DNA of 64,000 nt from Scilla litardierei (Eukaryota; Streptophyta; Magnoliopsida; Asparagales; Asparagaceae), in NCBI GenBank assembly GCA_030789695.1, contig JAULAV010003347.1, positions 1 to 64,000 of the forward strand, written 5' to 3'. A model generated the notes under the pieces. The model was not told the origin of the DNA. It saw only the letters and a program-made list of their open reading frames with translations, and did not search any database. Shown in pieces: positions 43,627-55,001 of this stretch (positions are counted from its first letter, which is position 1; each line of letters starts with the position of its first letter). Both the position numbers and the translations under genes were made by a program.

Positions 43627-46076
43627 TGTAACGGCCTGTTTTTCTAGTCGTATTTTGACTATTGTGTGCGTGTATTTTTACTTCGTTGATCCGGTTATTT
43701 TCATCTGAGTGGTTATTCGTCCGCATGTCGACGCGAGCGCGTCGTCGTTTTCAGGGTACCGGAGCGTAATTTCGTAATTTTTATCTGTAAATCATGATTA
43801 TTTTTAATTAAAAAGTTAATTATTAATTACCTTTAACTAAATTACCTTTACTAATAACTTTTTCTAAAACTACCTTTACCCAATTACTTTTACCCTAAAC
43901 CCTAACCTACCCAATTGAATCCCACCGAAAGAATCGGTGAGATCCAACATCTGTTTTCATTCCTCCCCTACCATCAACCACCCCCTTCAAAGAGCTGTCC
44001 CCTCCATCCCCCGTTGTTAAACCAACCTACAAGAACCGAACACACAGTAGCAATCATCATCAGCCACCCCCTCCCCATACAACGACGATAAGCCACCACA
44101 AAGAGACCAGCAACAACATCATCATCGTCACAACAACCAGCAGCCACCACAACGACAACCCAACATCTTCTCCTCCACAATTCAGCCATCCAACTCCTTA
44201 CAAGCCAAAATCAAACCAAAAATCCCCATTCAAACCAGAAATCAAAACAAACTAGATCTGTAACCAAAAACCCAAAATCAACCAATTGCAACCCAATTTC
44301 AGAAATCAAAAATCCCCTCCGACAGCCGCCGTGCACAGCCCCCTACCCGCCGTCGCCCCGACCGCCCTCTTTGTCGCCTGGGAATCATCGACGCCGCGCC
44401 CCGAGCTCGGATCTGAGCCGCCGTGCCTCGGAACCCGCCCCCACCGTGATCCCGCCTCCGATCCGACCGTCCCCGCCTTGATCGCCGTCGCCGCTCCGGA
44501 GAACCGCCCCGCCGCCGCTTCAAAACTGCCCCGCCGCCGCTCCGGAGAACCGCCCCGACGCCGCCTTGGCCCGTGCCCGCCCCGATCCGCCGCCTGAGCC
44601 CCCCTGCTGACCGTTCCCCCCTTGCGCCGCCAAACCCCCTCAAACGCCGCCCCTTGCCCTTTCACCTGCAACAAAAAGAGAGAGGGAAAGAACGAAAGAC
44701 AGAGCAGAACAGAACGAGAAAGAGACAGAGTGAGAAGGAGTGAGAGGTAAAGTTTTAAAGTGTTATTATATTAGATGTTATAAGACTTATAAGCTAAGTT
44801 AATTTTTCTAAAGTTAAGTTATAAAGATAGTTTATTAAATAAGTTAAGTAAGAGTGTTATGCTAAGTTTAAAATTAAAGTTAAACATGATTTTTAAAATA
44901 AGTTATAATATAAGTTATTACAGCAAGTTATTTAATAAGTTAATAATTTCAAATCTATAGTAGTTAAAATAGTAAGTAGATGCTATTATTATTATGTAAC
45001 TAACTTGCCATGCAACGTATGTGTACCAGGTATCCCTATCGTTGTCCAAACGCGCATTTCGCTACAAGGCGAAATCGATAACTCACAGTACCCTAGCTAT
45101 GGAGTTTAAAAATAATATTGATGCATGCTAAATTAGTTTCTTTTCATCAGCAAAGTGATTCACATGAACCGTTAGCTAAATTTGATATGTTGCATAGCAT
45201 CGTAAGTTGCACCGTATCATAAATTGAATTGAATTGGACTCCGTGACAGGTTTAACCGAAAGAGATAACTGGAAAAGTGAGAATGGTAGTTGACTCGTAA
45301 ATTGTAAATATGATAACCTGCACACACACATGGGGTTTGGGGTAACTTATAATAGCGGAAGTGCGGGAGCGACCAGTCTGATCTTTGTAATGCACAATAT
45401 CGATTTGTTGAATAGTACCGATTTGTTGAACAGTATTGTTTTGTTGTAACCCGGGATATCAGGTGGACTCTTGGTTGCTTACCGTACTACCCATTATATG
45501 TCACGAACTAGGATCAGGCACAACTAAAAACCTCTGGTCTTTTTAATATTGTTTATTGTTGACAGAATTGTGATAGTGGTAAATCTGTTATGTTACTTTT
45601 CTGCTCTATTGTACGCACTTTACTTATTGTCTCTTTAGATTGCCATGCTAGTTTTGCCATGTTAGTTTATTGTTTTAAATATCATGCTAGAGATACTTTG
45701 AGTTACGTCTGATCCTGGCGACCCTTCCTTTGGTGGTGGACTCGCCAGATAACCCCCAGGTCGAGGAGTTTGCACCAGAGGCTGTAGGCACTGAGTTTGT
45801 GGTTGAGTTTGACCAGCAGGACCAGCATGACCCTGAGTATTGAGAGTGAGTGTGGGAGTTTTATTATGTTGCTTTCAGAGTGGTTTGATGTATTTTGTAT
45901 TCTGTTGTATTTTTCCTTTTCCTGTTAGCTGCTGGGTTGTAATAAGGTTGTAAAACCACTTTCATTATCAGTATTTTGACGTATTTCTGCAACAGAGCCT
46001 GTGTTGACTTCATTGGTGCCTAGCAGGACTTGTGCATGTTCCAAACAGTAACGGGCCCCGAGAGTGGGTCGTTACA
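43627..46076 (+). mobile_element. 5' LTR of Ty3/gypsy element G2 (2.45 kb)
   Basis: Bounded by TGTAACGGCCTG and GAGTGGGTCGTTACA, the same terminal style as LTRs A-C. It shares a block with LTR B (GTGCGGGAGCGACC at about 45360 and 7285). GC-rich Pro/Arg-coding-like sequence at 44330-44640 is followed by a possible splice donor (GAG/GTAAAG at 44747) and a CAG acceptor at 45029. It is inserted in the CACTA terminus. Confidence 0.85.
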
Positions 46077-46194
46077 AGTTTAGTGGCCCATGCAGGTCCG
46101 CGCTAAAAGCCACATGAACAATACAGGAAGTTCAGAATATGTCGTATAAAATACTCAATGGAACTGATCAAACCTTATGAAATGCAGATAAGCC

Positions 46195-47238
46195 ATGGAA
46201 AGGAACACTTCGGGAAGCGGTGACAGTGCTTTTGGATCAGGGATCAACCACCAGAATGGGGGTCCCAACCAGAATGATGCTGGCAATGGAGCCAATAACG
46301 GTTCGGGCGCAACAGCATTCCCGGCTGCACCGTTGTATGCAGAAGATTGCATGCGGGGCATGTATGCCCTTCACCAGCAGCTTGGACAGGCCTTGGAACA
46401 GGCTTTGCACAGAGAGCAATGAGCTGACCCGAGTGCTTATCACTTTCGAGGGATGAGCCCGAATACCTTCGCAGGGACTGAGAACCATCTTCAGGCGGAA
46501 GAATGGCTCAAGCGTATCACTGATGATCTGAGAGCATCTCAGATTCGAGAAGAAGCCTGGGTGGCTGTCATCAAGAGGCAACTAACGGATGGTGCTAGAG
46601 ACGGGTGGCAGGTGGTTGAAGACCGCTTGGGATTGCCGATTTCGTGGGATGTATTTACAAGTACATTCAACGCTCAGTACTTTCCCCCACACGCAACGAT
46701 CAAGATGAGGAAGAAGTTCATCAACCTGAAGCAGGGCTCGATGACGGTGGATCAGTATGACGCTGAGTTCTCCAGGCTCAGTAGGTTTGCTCCAGAGATG
46801 GTTACAAATGCTTTGACTCGAGCCCAGCAGTTCCAGCAGGGGCTCAATATTGAGATTCGAAGGATGATGGTCGGTGCTAGCCCGACCACACATGCTGAAG
46901 TTCTGGCCATTGCTCGTAACCATGAGATGGTCGAAGAGGAGGAAAAGGAAGAACGCATGATGGCAGCATCTGCGAGGCCCCCACCGACCCATGCTGGGCC
47001 AAGCAGACGGCCACAGATGCACCGCCCTATTCAGCAGGTTCAGTTTAAGAGGCCAGGACCGCAGCAGCAGGCCCAGCCAGTTTGCCATTACAGTGGGAGG
47101 CCTGGACACTTCAAGTCTGAGTGCCGAAGTCTTTTAGGCCTTTGTTTGGTTTGTGGGGCGTCAGGACACATGGCTAAGGATTTCCCTCATTTAAAGCCAC
47201 GTGCTTCAGCTCCAGGCTACACACTCGCAACCGAATGA
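46195..47238 (+). pseudogene. Gag of element G2, broken
   Basis: Frames 46195-46422 and 46453-47238 are in the same phase, separated by one TGA (46420-46422). The capsid domain is clear (EEWLKRITDDLRAS, FTSTFNAQYFPPHATIKMRKKFINLKQGSMTVDQYDAEFSRLS, here in parts). A first zinc knuckle has lost cysteine spacing (CHYSGRPGHFKSEC) and a second is degraded (CLVCGASGHMAKDF). The frame then runs into foreign repeat DNA at about 47229. Confidence 0.85.
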
Positions 47239-47870
47239 CCCTTCTTCGTCTTCGACAGTAAGACGAAGGGGCAATGCCCCTCGCTACTGAATGACTCTAC
47301 TGGATCTTCAGTCGTAAACCGAGGGGTCTCCCCCTTGCAACTAAACGATCCTAATTCATCGTCGGTCGTAAGACGAAGGAGCCATGCCCCTCGCTACGGA
47401 ACGACTCTACTTGGTCATCATCCATAAGCTGAGGGGCCACCTCTCGCAACAGAATTACCCGACTTCATCGTCGGCTGTAAGACGAAGGGTCCATGCCCCA
47501 GGCTACCGAACGACTCTACTTCATCGTCTGCCATAAGCCGAGGGCTTTCTCAAAGACAGAGAGCACTACGGCATCCACCCGATCACTGAACCGATCGGGT
47601 GGGATCTGCTCCTTTGATGCTCCTCGTCGGGTCAGATACGTGTGCACGAACCGATCGGGTGGGTCTGTCCATCCGATCGGTTGAAGCTCCAAGTCATCAA
47701 ATCATCATCTTTGGCCATCGGATCTTCGCCGTATAAGCGCGCCTTGGTCCCGGCATGCAAGGTTGATCCCAGAAGACACCGAAATGCTGACATTTGCTTG
47801 AAATACAAACAATACACCCAATAGTCAATATGAACCAAAAAAGTGATATATACAAGGTAAGGCAGCAACC
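47229..47870. repeat. Foreign insert between gag and pol of G2, with array-like repeats
   Basis: 47229-47545 holds about six units of 53-58 bases related to the array at 34110-35510 (CGTCGGTCGTAAGACGAAGG, CCCCTCGCTACTGAACGACTC). 47546-47870 contains GAACCGATCGGGTGGG repeats and no ORF. G2 coding similarity resumes near 47875. It probably derives from a Tat-like 3' untranslated region. No target duplication found. Confidence 0.65.
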
Positions 47871-47874
47871 ACCA

Positions 47875-50248
47875 TCGAGACGCCAGGCTTACACCATGAC
47901 TGTCAAAGAGGCCGAGGCCACCGGTGAAGTGATCACAGGTATAATTCTTGCATTGTTAGTATATCTTTGCTTTCATTAGCATTGGTTGCTTAGATTAGTG
48001 TTTGAACCTAGCTGTCGTGCTAGTAGCTGGGAATCCCGCCCTCTCCTTGTTCGACTCGGGAGCATCACACTGCTTTCTAGCGAGTCGATTCGTTCACACC
48101 CATACTGTTCCTGTCAAAACTCTAACTACCGGTTGGAACGTCAATACCAGTGGCGGAGTGATAAAGGCGACCAGTGGGTATCCTCAATGCCCCGTGGTGA
48201 TTTGTGGGCGAGCTTTGTTCGCCGACTACATGATTATTGATATCCCGAACTTTGATGCTGTATTCGGGATGGATTGGTTGGGAACTTTCCATGCCACCAT
48301 CGACTGTTGTCGAAGGAGGGTAGCCTTCGACATTCCTGATCATCCGAAGTTCGAGTTCATTAGTGGGAGCAGATCTGTGGGACCGGTGAAGTACAAGGCC
48401 AGGTCGACCGAAGCAATAGCAGCCGCGATGGACGCTGAGCCCGAGATACCTGAAGTGGTTCGAGAGTTCTTGGATGTGTTTCCGGACGTCCTTACAGGTT
48501 TGCCTCTGGATCGCACTCTCAAATTTGCCATCGAACTAATGCCAGGAGCCCAGCCGATGTCCAGGGGACCGTATCGTTTAGCACCATCTGAGCTAGAAGA
48601 ATTGCGGGTCCAACTTGATGATCTACTGAAGAAGGGATGGATACGACCCAGTGTATCTCCCTGGGGATCTCCTATATTGCTGGTGAAGAAGAAAGACGGA
48701 TCCCTTCGTATGTGCGTTGACTATCGCGAGCTGAACAAAGTCACCGTGAAGAACAAGTACCCTCTACCGCGCATCGACGATCTTTTCGACCAGCTCGGTG
48801 GGTCAAGCGTCTATTCGAAGCTGGATCTGAGGACAGGGTACCATCAAGTGAAGGTGAAGGATGAAGATGTTCCCAAGACTGCATTCAGGACTAGATACGT
48901 ACATTATGAGTACTTAGTGATGCCGTTTGGTGTGACCAATGCACCCGCAGTATTTATGAGTCTCATGAACCAAGTATTGTATGAATACTTGGACAAGTTC
49001 GTTGTAGTCTACATTGACGACATTCTCATCTACTCGAAGAATGCCGTGGAGCATGCAGAGCATCTCATGAAGGTTCTCGAGACCCTGCGAAGACACCAGC
49101 TTTATGCCAAACTTAGCAAGTGCGAGTTCTGGCTAAACAAGGTGGCATTTCTGGGCCACGTGGTGTCCGGAGCAGGGATTGCTGTTGATCCTGAAAAAGT
49201 AGCCGCTGTTCAAAACTGGCCAGTCCCCCGAACGGTGACCGAGATTCGAAGCTTCTTGGGACTAGCTGGCTACTACCAGAGGTTCATCAAAGACTTCTCA
49301 AAGATCGCGGGAGCCATGACGCGATTAACGAGAAAGGATGTGATGTTTGTTTGGTCGAAAGCATGTGAGGATGCTTTCTAGGAACTGAAGAAGAGGTTGA
49401 TGACTGCACCCATCTTAATCATTCCTGACCGATCAGGAGGATTTGAAGTCTTCTGCGATGCATCTGGCAAAGGACTTGGATGCGTGCTACATCAGCACGG
49501 TCGAGTCGTAGCATATGCATCCCGACAGTTGAAGATACATGAGAAGAACTACCCCACACATGATCTTGAGTTGGCGGCAGTGATTTTTGCACTGAAGATT
49601 TGGAGGCACTTCCTATTGGATGAGCACATGAAGGTGTTCTCGGATCATAAGAGTCTGAAGTATCTCTTCACTCAGAAGGAGCTCAACATGCGTCAGAGAT
49701 GATGGGTCGAGCTCATGGCAGATTATGACAATGACCTTCAGTACCATCCTGGAAAAGTCAATGTTGTGCCGGATGCATTGAGTCGTCTTCCAGCAGTGAT
49801 GACCCTTACGACTCAGTGGAGGTTGCAGCAAGAGATCCGAGACATGGGTATAGAAGTGATTCTACCAGGGATGCCTGCATCTTTGATGGGCATGCATATC
49901 CAGTCGACCTTGGTAGAGAGGATCAAGTCTACTCAGATGGAGGATGAGAAGCTACGGAAGATTATAGATCTAGTGTTGGCAGGCCAAAGACCAGAGTTCA
50001 AGATTCATGCAGATGGGTCCTTGAGGTTTGAGGACAGGATATGTGTACCGTCTGGTGCCATTAGAGAGGAGCTATTGGAGGAAGCTCACAGCTCTCCTTA
50101 CTCTATACATCCTGGAGGTACCAAGATGTATCAGGATCTGCGACAACATTACTGGTGGCATGGCATGAAGAGAAGCGTCACTCGGAGTGTAGCGAAGTGT
50201 ATTGTGTGCCAACAGGTGAAGGTTGAACACCAGAGAACTGATGGAAAT
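47875..50248 (+). pseudogene. Pol of element G2, two stops and truncated by LTR X
   Basis: The protease active site is FDSGASH (about 48050). The reverse transcriptase (48420-49150) has the catalytic YIDD at residues 337-340 of the 48002 frame. RNase H (49397-49702) has [10 protein letters not shown] and [11 protein letters not shown]. The integrase zinc-binding domain (50060-50220) has HPGGTKMYQDLRQHYWW..CIVCQQVK. One frame runs throughout but is broken by TAG at 49379 and TGA at 49700. LTR X-right is inserted at 50248 before the integrase core. Sequence style is that of Tekay/Del-type chromoviruses; a chromodomain would lie beyond the window. Confidence 0.88.
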
Positions 50249-50934
50249 TGAATTCCAACCCTAAGTAATTTTGATGATGAGCACACCAAATGAATGCTTA
50301 GTGTACTAACTACACTACACTACACTTTAAGTATACAGATTTCGCGAAGCTCTACTAATACTCCAAGAAGCACGCATCAATACTCCACGACAAAGACGAA
50401 CATGGCTAAACTCAAGTGATGAAGCTCAAGCTCAAACAAAACAAGAAGCTCAAAGAGAAGCTCATCTTCACTTCATTAAGTTGACTAAACTGCCGAAGAC
50501 ATGTTCAGAGTCTAGTGTGAGTGTGTCGTGTCTTTTAGGATATTTGTCAAAGCCATATCAAATAGACAACACACACACACAAATGATTTCGAAACAATTT
50601 TTAACTATCTTCAAAAACAGTTTTTAAAGAGCTTTTCTAGTCACTTCATAATTCTCGTAGTGAAACTCCACGCACCTTGGAGTTAACTACTCTTTTGACT
50701 AGAACAACAGGAAAAACTCCTCTGGGAGTTGACTACCAAAAGTAGGGAGTCGACTACTTGTCAGGGACGAAAATTTCCTAGACTCCTCTGGGAGTCGACT
50801 ACCTATAGAGGGAGTCGACTACCTGCTGGAAATTTTCAGACGTTTTGAATTTGAATTTTAAAATCTTTTGAGCAATTTACTCCGAAATTTTTGGGACAAA
50901 AGTCAAACGAAATTTGAAATTCAAATCTCAATTT
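50249..50934 (+). mobile_element. Copia LTR X-right, first part
   Basis: It starts TGAATTCCAACCC at 50249, inside the G2 integrase region. A palindrome cluster is at 50724-50823 (GGGAGTCGACTACC). It is split at 50934 by the full-length Sirevirus and resumes at 63309. Confidence 0.85.
50724..50823 (+). promoter_or_regulatory. AGTCGACT palindrome cluster of LTR X-right
   Basis: Five variants of GGAGTCGACTACC, about 120 bases upstream of the X TATA box after removing the nested Sirevirus. Confidence 0.75.
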
Positions 50935-51359
50935 TGTTGAATATTGGACTCCCCGGATTTGGTTTTGGATGATGAGCAAACATAAATACTTCATGAACTA
51001 ACAATTTGTGAGCGAAGTATTGGAGATCGTCGCCAATTTCACGAGAATATTCAAAGCGACATCTCAACACTTCCAAAAGCTCGTTTTCATGCCTAAAGCT
51101 TCGTTGAAGCTCTTGCGACGCTTTGGAAGTAATGAAGATTCAATCGAAGCTCTCAAAGACCGTTTATTAAGGTTTTATTTATAGTCTTTTAGTTTCGATT
51201 GATAGAATGTTAAGCCTTGAGTATATCTTACGTTTCTATCTTCATTACGCTCATTTCGTAGCTCTAGGATTCTTGCACAAGGTCACTCTAACTTCCTCGA
51301 AGCGTCGCGCTTCGATTCGGACTTTGTTGTGCATGTTAGTTGGTACAAGAACAAGTACT

Positions 51360-51875
51360 GACCGACTAGATGGTGATCTAGTCGGTCGGCCACTGTTCTT
51401 GGACCGACTAGTTTCTGTCAGTTAATTCTTAGCTCTTTACTGTTTACAGTTAGTCGGTCTATGTTGACTCACCGACCGACTAGTTTGTGAACTAGTCGGT
51501 CAGTGATGCTTCTTTGACCGACTAGTTGAGACTGACTGTTCACTCTAAAATTCTCCTAAGCTACTGTTTACCGTTAGTCGGTCTAAGAACGTTTGATGAC
51601 CGACTAGTTGACAATCTAGTCGGTCAACTTTTGTTCTTGGACCGACTAAGTCAACTTGCCTTCAGACTATGTTGTTTTGCCTCTTAGTCGGTCTACGTTC
51701 ATTGGATGACCGACTAGTTGTGAAACTAGTCGGTCAGACAGTGTTCTTGGACCGACTAGTTTTCTAGGTCTGAAATTCTATCTCCTCTCAGATCTGCTCT
51801 TAGTCGGTCCATGCTTTGTGACTGACCGACTAGTTGATGAACTAGTCGGTCAGTGAGTGTTCTTTGACCGACTAG
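51360..51875 (+). promoter_or_regulatory. ACCGACTAGTCGGT palindrome cluster (5' LTR)
   Basis: About 18 half-sites GACCGACTAG and CTAGTCGGTC alternate, many paired across short spacers (ACCGACTAGATGG..CTAGTCGGT), directly upstream of the TATA box. Confidence 0.85.
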
Positions 51876-51929
51876 ATCTCACAGATTTCTTTCCGTTGGA
51901 GATTGACCTAACTTGTTTTTATGGGTCCC

Positions 51930-51938
51930 TATAAATAT
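51930..51938 (+). promoter_or_regulatory. TATA box of the Sirevirus 5' LTR
   Basis: CCCTATAAATATGAAC. It should drive genomic RNA starting near 51965. The counterpart in the 3' LTR is at 62561-62569. Confidence 0.7.
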
Positions 51939-52295
51939 GAACCTAGGTCATTTCTATCTTCAACAGAGTTGCCATTAAGAGATTCATTGAGTTCTAAAGA
52001 GATAGCTATTCTCCCTCAAATCTAAAGCTCTCTTCCTCACAAGAAACCCATTCTCTCTCATTTCTAGATCTAGAGAGAAGCTTGTTCTTGGTGAGCTCTT
52101 CAAGCTATTGCTTGATTCAAGTTTCCAAATCTTCCCTAGGCACCCATTGCTGCTCATTTCCTTGGTGCTAGGGTTTGGTAACTTCATCTTCCTCAAATCC
52201 TTCATTCCACCTTTTGGGTAAGAAAAACTCAAGGTATAGGATTTTGTGGTAAGAGTATTTATTTCATATTAAACTCTTTTATATTGCTTATTGGC

Positions 52296-52492
52296 TCTCT
52301 CGGTTGTGAGAGAAGTTTGTGATCCCGGGTTGTGGGATTCACTTTGCCATTGCATGTATGATTTGATCTTGTGAAGGTTTTTCACAAGATATTCATAGTG
52401 GAAATCTTGAGTTAGGGTTTCTAACTCAAGTATCCGGAGGGGATCCGGGTGGTTGGGACGTAGGATCACCGGGAACAAGTCGGGGAGACTTG
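52296..52492 (+). other. Hairpin array in the Sirevirus leader
   Basis: Six stem-loops whose loops all begin GG: TCTCTC/GAGAGA loop GGTTGT (52296-52313); GTGATCCC/GGGATTCAC loop GGGTTGT (52319-52342); ATCTTGTGAA/TTCACAAGAT loop GGTTT (52366-52390); CTTGAGTTAG/CTAACTCAAG loop GGTTT (52406-52430); CCGGA/TCCGG loop GGGGA (52434-52448); CAAGTC/GACTTG loop GGGGA (52476-52492). All lie after the TATA box and before the primer site. Confidence 0.82.
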
Positions 52493-52678
52493 GGTGGATC
52501 CGAACCCATTAACTTCATTTGTTAGCATTGTTAATTTCATTGTTGTCATTCAATTTAAGCTTCCGCAAATTGACTTGGTAGTTGTGTGCAATTTAATTTG
52601 GAATAATACGCCTTATTATTTTAAAGTACTATTCACCCCCCCTCTAGTACTTGTGCAGTAGCTGGTAGGGCATTACAT

Positions 52679-52692
52679 TTGGTATCAAAGCC
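52679..52692 (+). other. Primer-binding site of the Sirevirus
   Basis: TTGGTATCAAAGCC, one base after the LTR, an initiator-Met-type site with one difference from the usual TGGTATCAGAGC. Confidence 0.85.
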
Positions 52693-52704
52693 AGATACTC
52701 AGCT

Positions 52705-54948
52705 ATGTCTGCCAACGACAACAAGACCGTGCCTCCACCTTCCAACTACGACACCTTCAGGAACCGTGAAGGAGCGTCATCGGTGATGGAAGGACATTCC
52801 TCTACAAGGCCTCCATTCTTCAACGGTACCAACTACGGGTACTGGAAATGTCGGATGGAAATCTTCCTCCGAAGTGCATCTTTATGGAGGACTACAATGA
52901 AGGAGTACAACGAGCCCGAAGAAGAAGATTTTGAGAAATGGACTACCGCGGAGGTCGCCGCGGAGGTAAGCAATGCCAAGGCAATGAACGCCTTGCAATG
53001 CGCATTGGAGCCCGAGGATTTCAATAAGATATGCACATGTAAGAGTGCATATCAAATTTGGAACTCTCTCCTCATACTACATGAAGGGACGAGTCGGGTA
53101 AGAGACTCTAAACTCGTTGTCGTAACCAAAGATTACGAAATGTTTCACATGCAACAGGGCGAGAAGATGAAAGAATATTACGCTCGCTTCGTTGACATAA
53201 TAAACGAGTTAGAGGCCCTCGGCAAGATCTACACTCAAAAGGAGAAGTGCTTAAAGCTTATTGAAGGACTTCCCTCTTCTTGGGAAAAACGTACCTTCGC
53301 CATCGAGGAAGGTAATGACATGAACAAATATACCGTAGTTCAACTAATGGGTACTTTGATGTCATACGAGGTACGCAAAGATAGCAAGGTGAAGCTACAA
53401 GAAAAGATGAAGTCATATTTGAACCTAGATGCGCCTAAGAAAAAGGCGATTGCATTCAAGGCGGCTTCATCCACATCTTCCGATGATGAAGACTCGGAAA
53501 ACGAGTTGGACTTGGAGTCCATGGCACTCATGGCCAAGAAGTTCAACCGTTTCTTCCGGAAAGGTAACTTCAAGACCAAAGGTAAATTTGGTTCTTCTAA
53601 CGCCTCTTCCTCTCCTTTGTGTTTCAAGTGTAATAAGCCAGGACACATGAAAGCGGAGTGTCCTCTCAACAAACAAAAGGAGAAGTGGAAGGCGCCAAAA
53701 TTCGATAAGTCCAAGAAATACAAGAAGGGGTACAAGAAAGGACTTGTCGGAGCAACATTCACCGACTCCGAGGATTCCTCAAGCGGAGAGTCGGATGATG
53801 AGAAAGTGGAGCAAGCACATATGTGCTTCATGGCAAGAGAGGAGAACGATCAAGGATCCTCCTCTTCCGATGATAGTAATGACGAAAGCGATGAGGTAAC
53901 GATGGATGATCTTAGAAATGCTAACTCTCAACTTTGGTCAAAATACACTAAGTTAGTAAATAGATATACTAAGGTAAAAGATGACCTAGCTAGCATTCAA
54001 ACATCGCCTAAGAATATCATCACCAACAACGACACCGTTGTTGAAGAGTTAAGAAATGAGATTGTGAATCTCAAATCTAAACTTGAACATGTTAGCATTG
54101 AGGATGCGGAAGAACATGAGATAGCGGATTTAACTTCTCAAAACTCGACTTTGAGTATTGAGAACGAGAATCTTAAATCTCGTGTTTATGTGCTCACATC
54201 GCAAATATCCGTTTTGGATACTTCTTTGCGTTCTCTCAAAGAGAAATATGAGGACACATTGGGCCGAATCAACAAATTCAACAAGGGTAAGGGCCATTTG
54301 GATAATATCCTAAAAGATTTACTTCCGGCCAAACACCACATTGGCTTGGGGTATATGATGGGAAATTCATCCAAGTCGGTCACTACTTTTGTTAGGCCAA
54401 CTTCCGAAGCCTCAACGAGTGGGAGCAAACACTCTATTGGTAGTTCATCTACCAATGGTGCTTCCACCTCGTCCACACCCTCTTTCGGAAAGAAACCCAC
54501 TTTGGGTGGACCTCCAAAGAAGGGGCATGCCTACATGTACACTAATAACATGCCACGTAGGAACACACGTCCTACTCCACCGTCTCACACTTATGATGAT
54601 TTTTATGCAACACATTCCCGGGCACGTGCACACCAAGTGAGACACCCTCACGCACGTGTTTCCACACATGCATATGTACACCCACCTCATCATATGAATA
54701 ATTCTTTTCGTGCACCATTCCATCATGTCCCGTATGCCTATCCACAACATGCATCACGTAGAAATCAACGTAGCATGCATGCACCCAATAGGATGATGGC
54801 TCCCAAAATTTTCACTGTTTGGAGCCCAAATGACACAAGCATGGACGAAAAACAAATGTACATGAATGCTTATTTTTCGGATGTTGTGCATAGTAAGAAT
54901 TATGTGGGGAAGTCTAAGTCCACTTGGACTTGGCTTCCAAAGGTCTAA
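52705..54948 (+). CDS. Gag of the Sirevirus
   Basis: 747 codons, intact; ATG 12 bases after the primer site. Copia gag N-terminus (about 30-60, FFNGTNYGYWKCRM), UBN2-type capsid region (about 90-230, AYQIWNSLLILHEGTSRV), zinc knuckle CFKCNKPGHMKAEC at residues 306-319, a Lys-rich segment, an acidic/Ser-rich segment, a long coiled coil (about 400-540) and a His/Pro-rich C-terminus. A gag this long with a coiled coil is a Sirevirus trait. It forms particles and binds RNA. The pol frame follows in another phase, so expression of pol needs a frameshift, bypass or separate RNA. Confidence 0.93.
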   Translation: MSANDNKTVPPPSNYDTFRNREGASSVMEGHSSTRPPFFNGTNYGYWKCRMEIFLRSASLWRTTMKEYNEPEEEDFEKWTTAEVAAEVSNAKAMNALQCALEPEDFNKICTCKSAYQIWNSLLILHEGTSRVRDSKLVVVTKDYEMFHMQQGEKMKEYYARFVDIINELEALGKIYTQKEKCLKLIEGLPSSWEKRTFAIEEGNDMNKYTVVQLMGTLMSYEVRKDSKVKLQEKMKSYLNLDAPKKKAIAFKAASSTSSDDEDSENELDLESMALMAKKFNRFFRKGNFKTKGKFGSSNASSSPLCFKCNKPGHMKAECPLNKQKEKWKAPKFDKSKKYKKGYKKGLVGATFTDSEDSSSGESDDEKVEQAHMCFMAREENDQGSSSSDDSNDESDEVTMDDLRNANSQLWSKYTKLVNRYTKVKDDLASIQTSPKNIITNNDTVVEELRNEIVNLKSKLEHVSIEDAEEHEIADLTSQNSTLSIENENLKSRVYVLTSQISVLDTSLRSLKEKYEDTLGRINKFNKGKGHLDNILKDLLPAKHHIGLGYMMGNSSKSVTTFVRPTSEASTSGSKHSIGSSSTNGASTSSTPSFGKKPTLGGPPKKGHAYMYTNNMPRRNTRPTPPSHTYDDFYATHSRARAHQVRHPHARVSTHAYVHPPHHMNNSFRAPFHHVPYAYPQHASRRNQRSMHAPNRMMAPKIFTVWSPNDTSMDEKQMYMNAYFSDVVHSKNYVGKSKSTWTWLPKV

Positions 54949-55001
54949 TCCCTTGGACCCAATGACCTTGGGTACCATGATATGAAAGTGTCTATCTTTA
55001 G

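Larger units (their letters stand above)
50935..52677 (+). mobile_element. 5' LTR of the Sirevirus
   Basis: TGTTGAATATTGG ... GGGCATTACA. Palindrome cluster 51360-51875, TATA box 51930-51938, hairpin array 52296-52492. Confidence 0.95.

Noticed and set aside
44286..44674. 100-120 codon frames on both strands in the G2 LTR
   Set aside because: Same composition effect as in LTR B.
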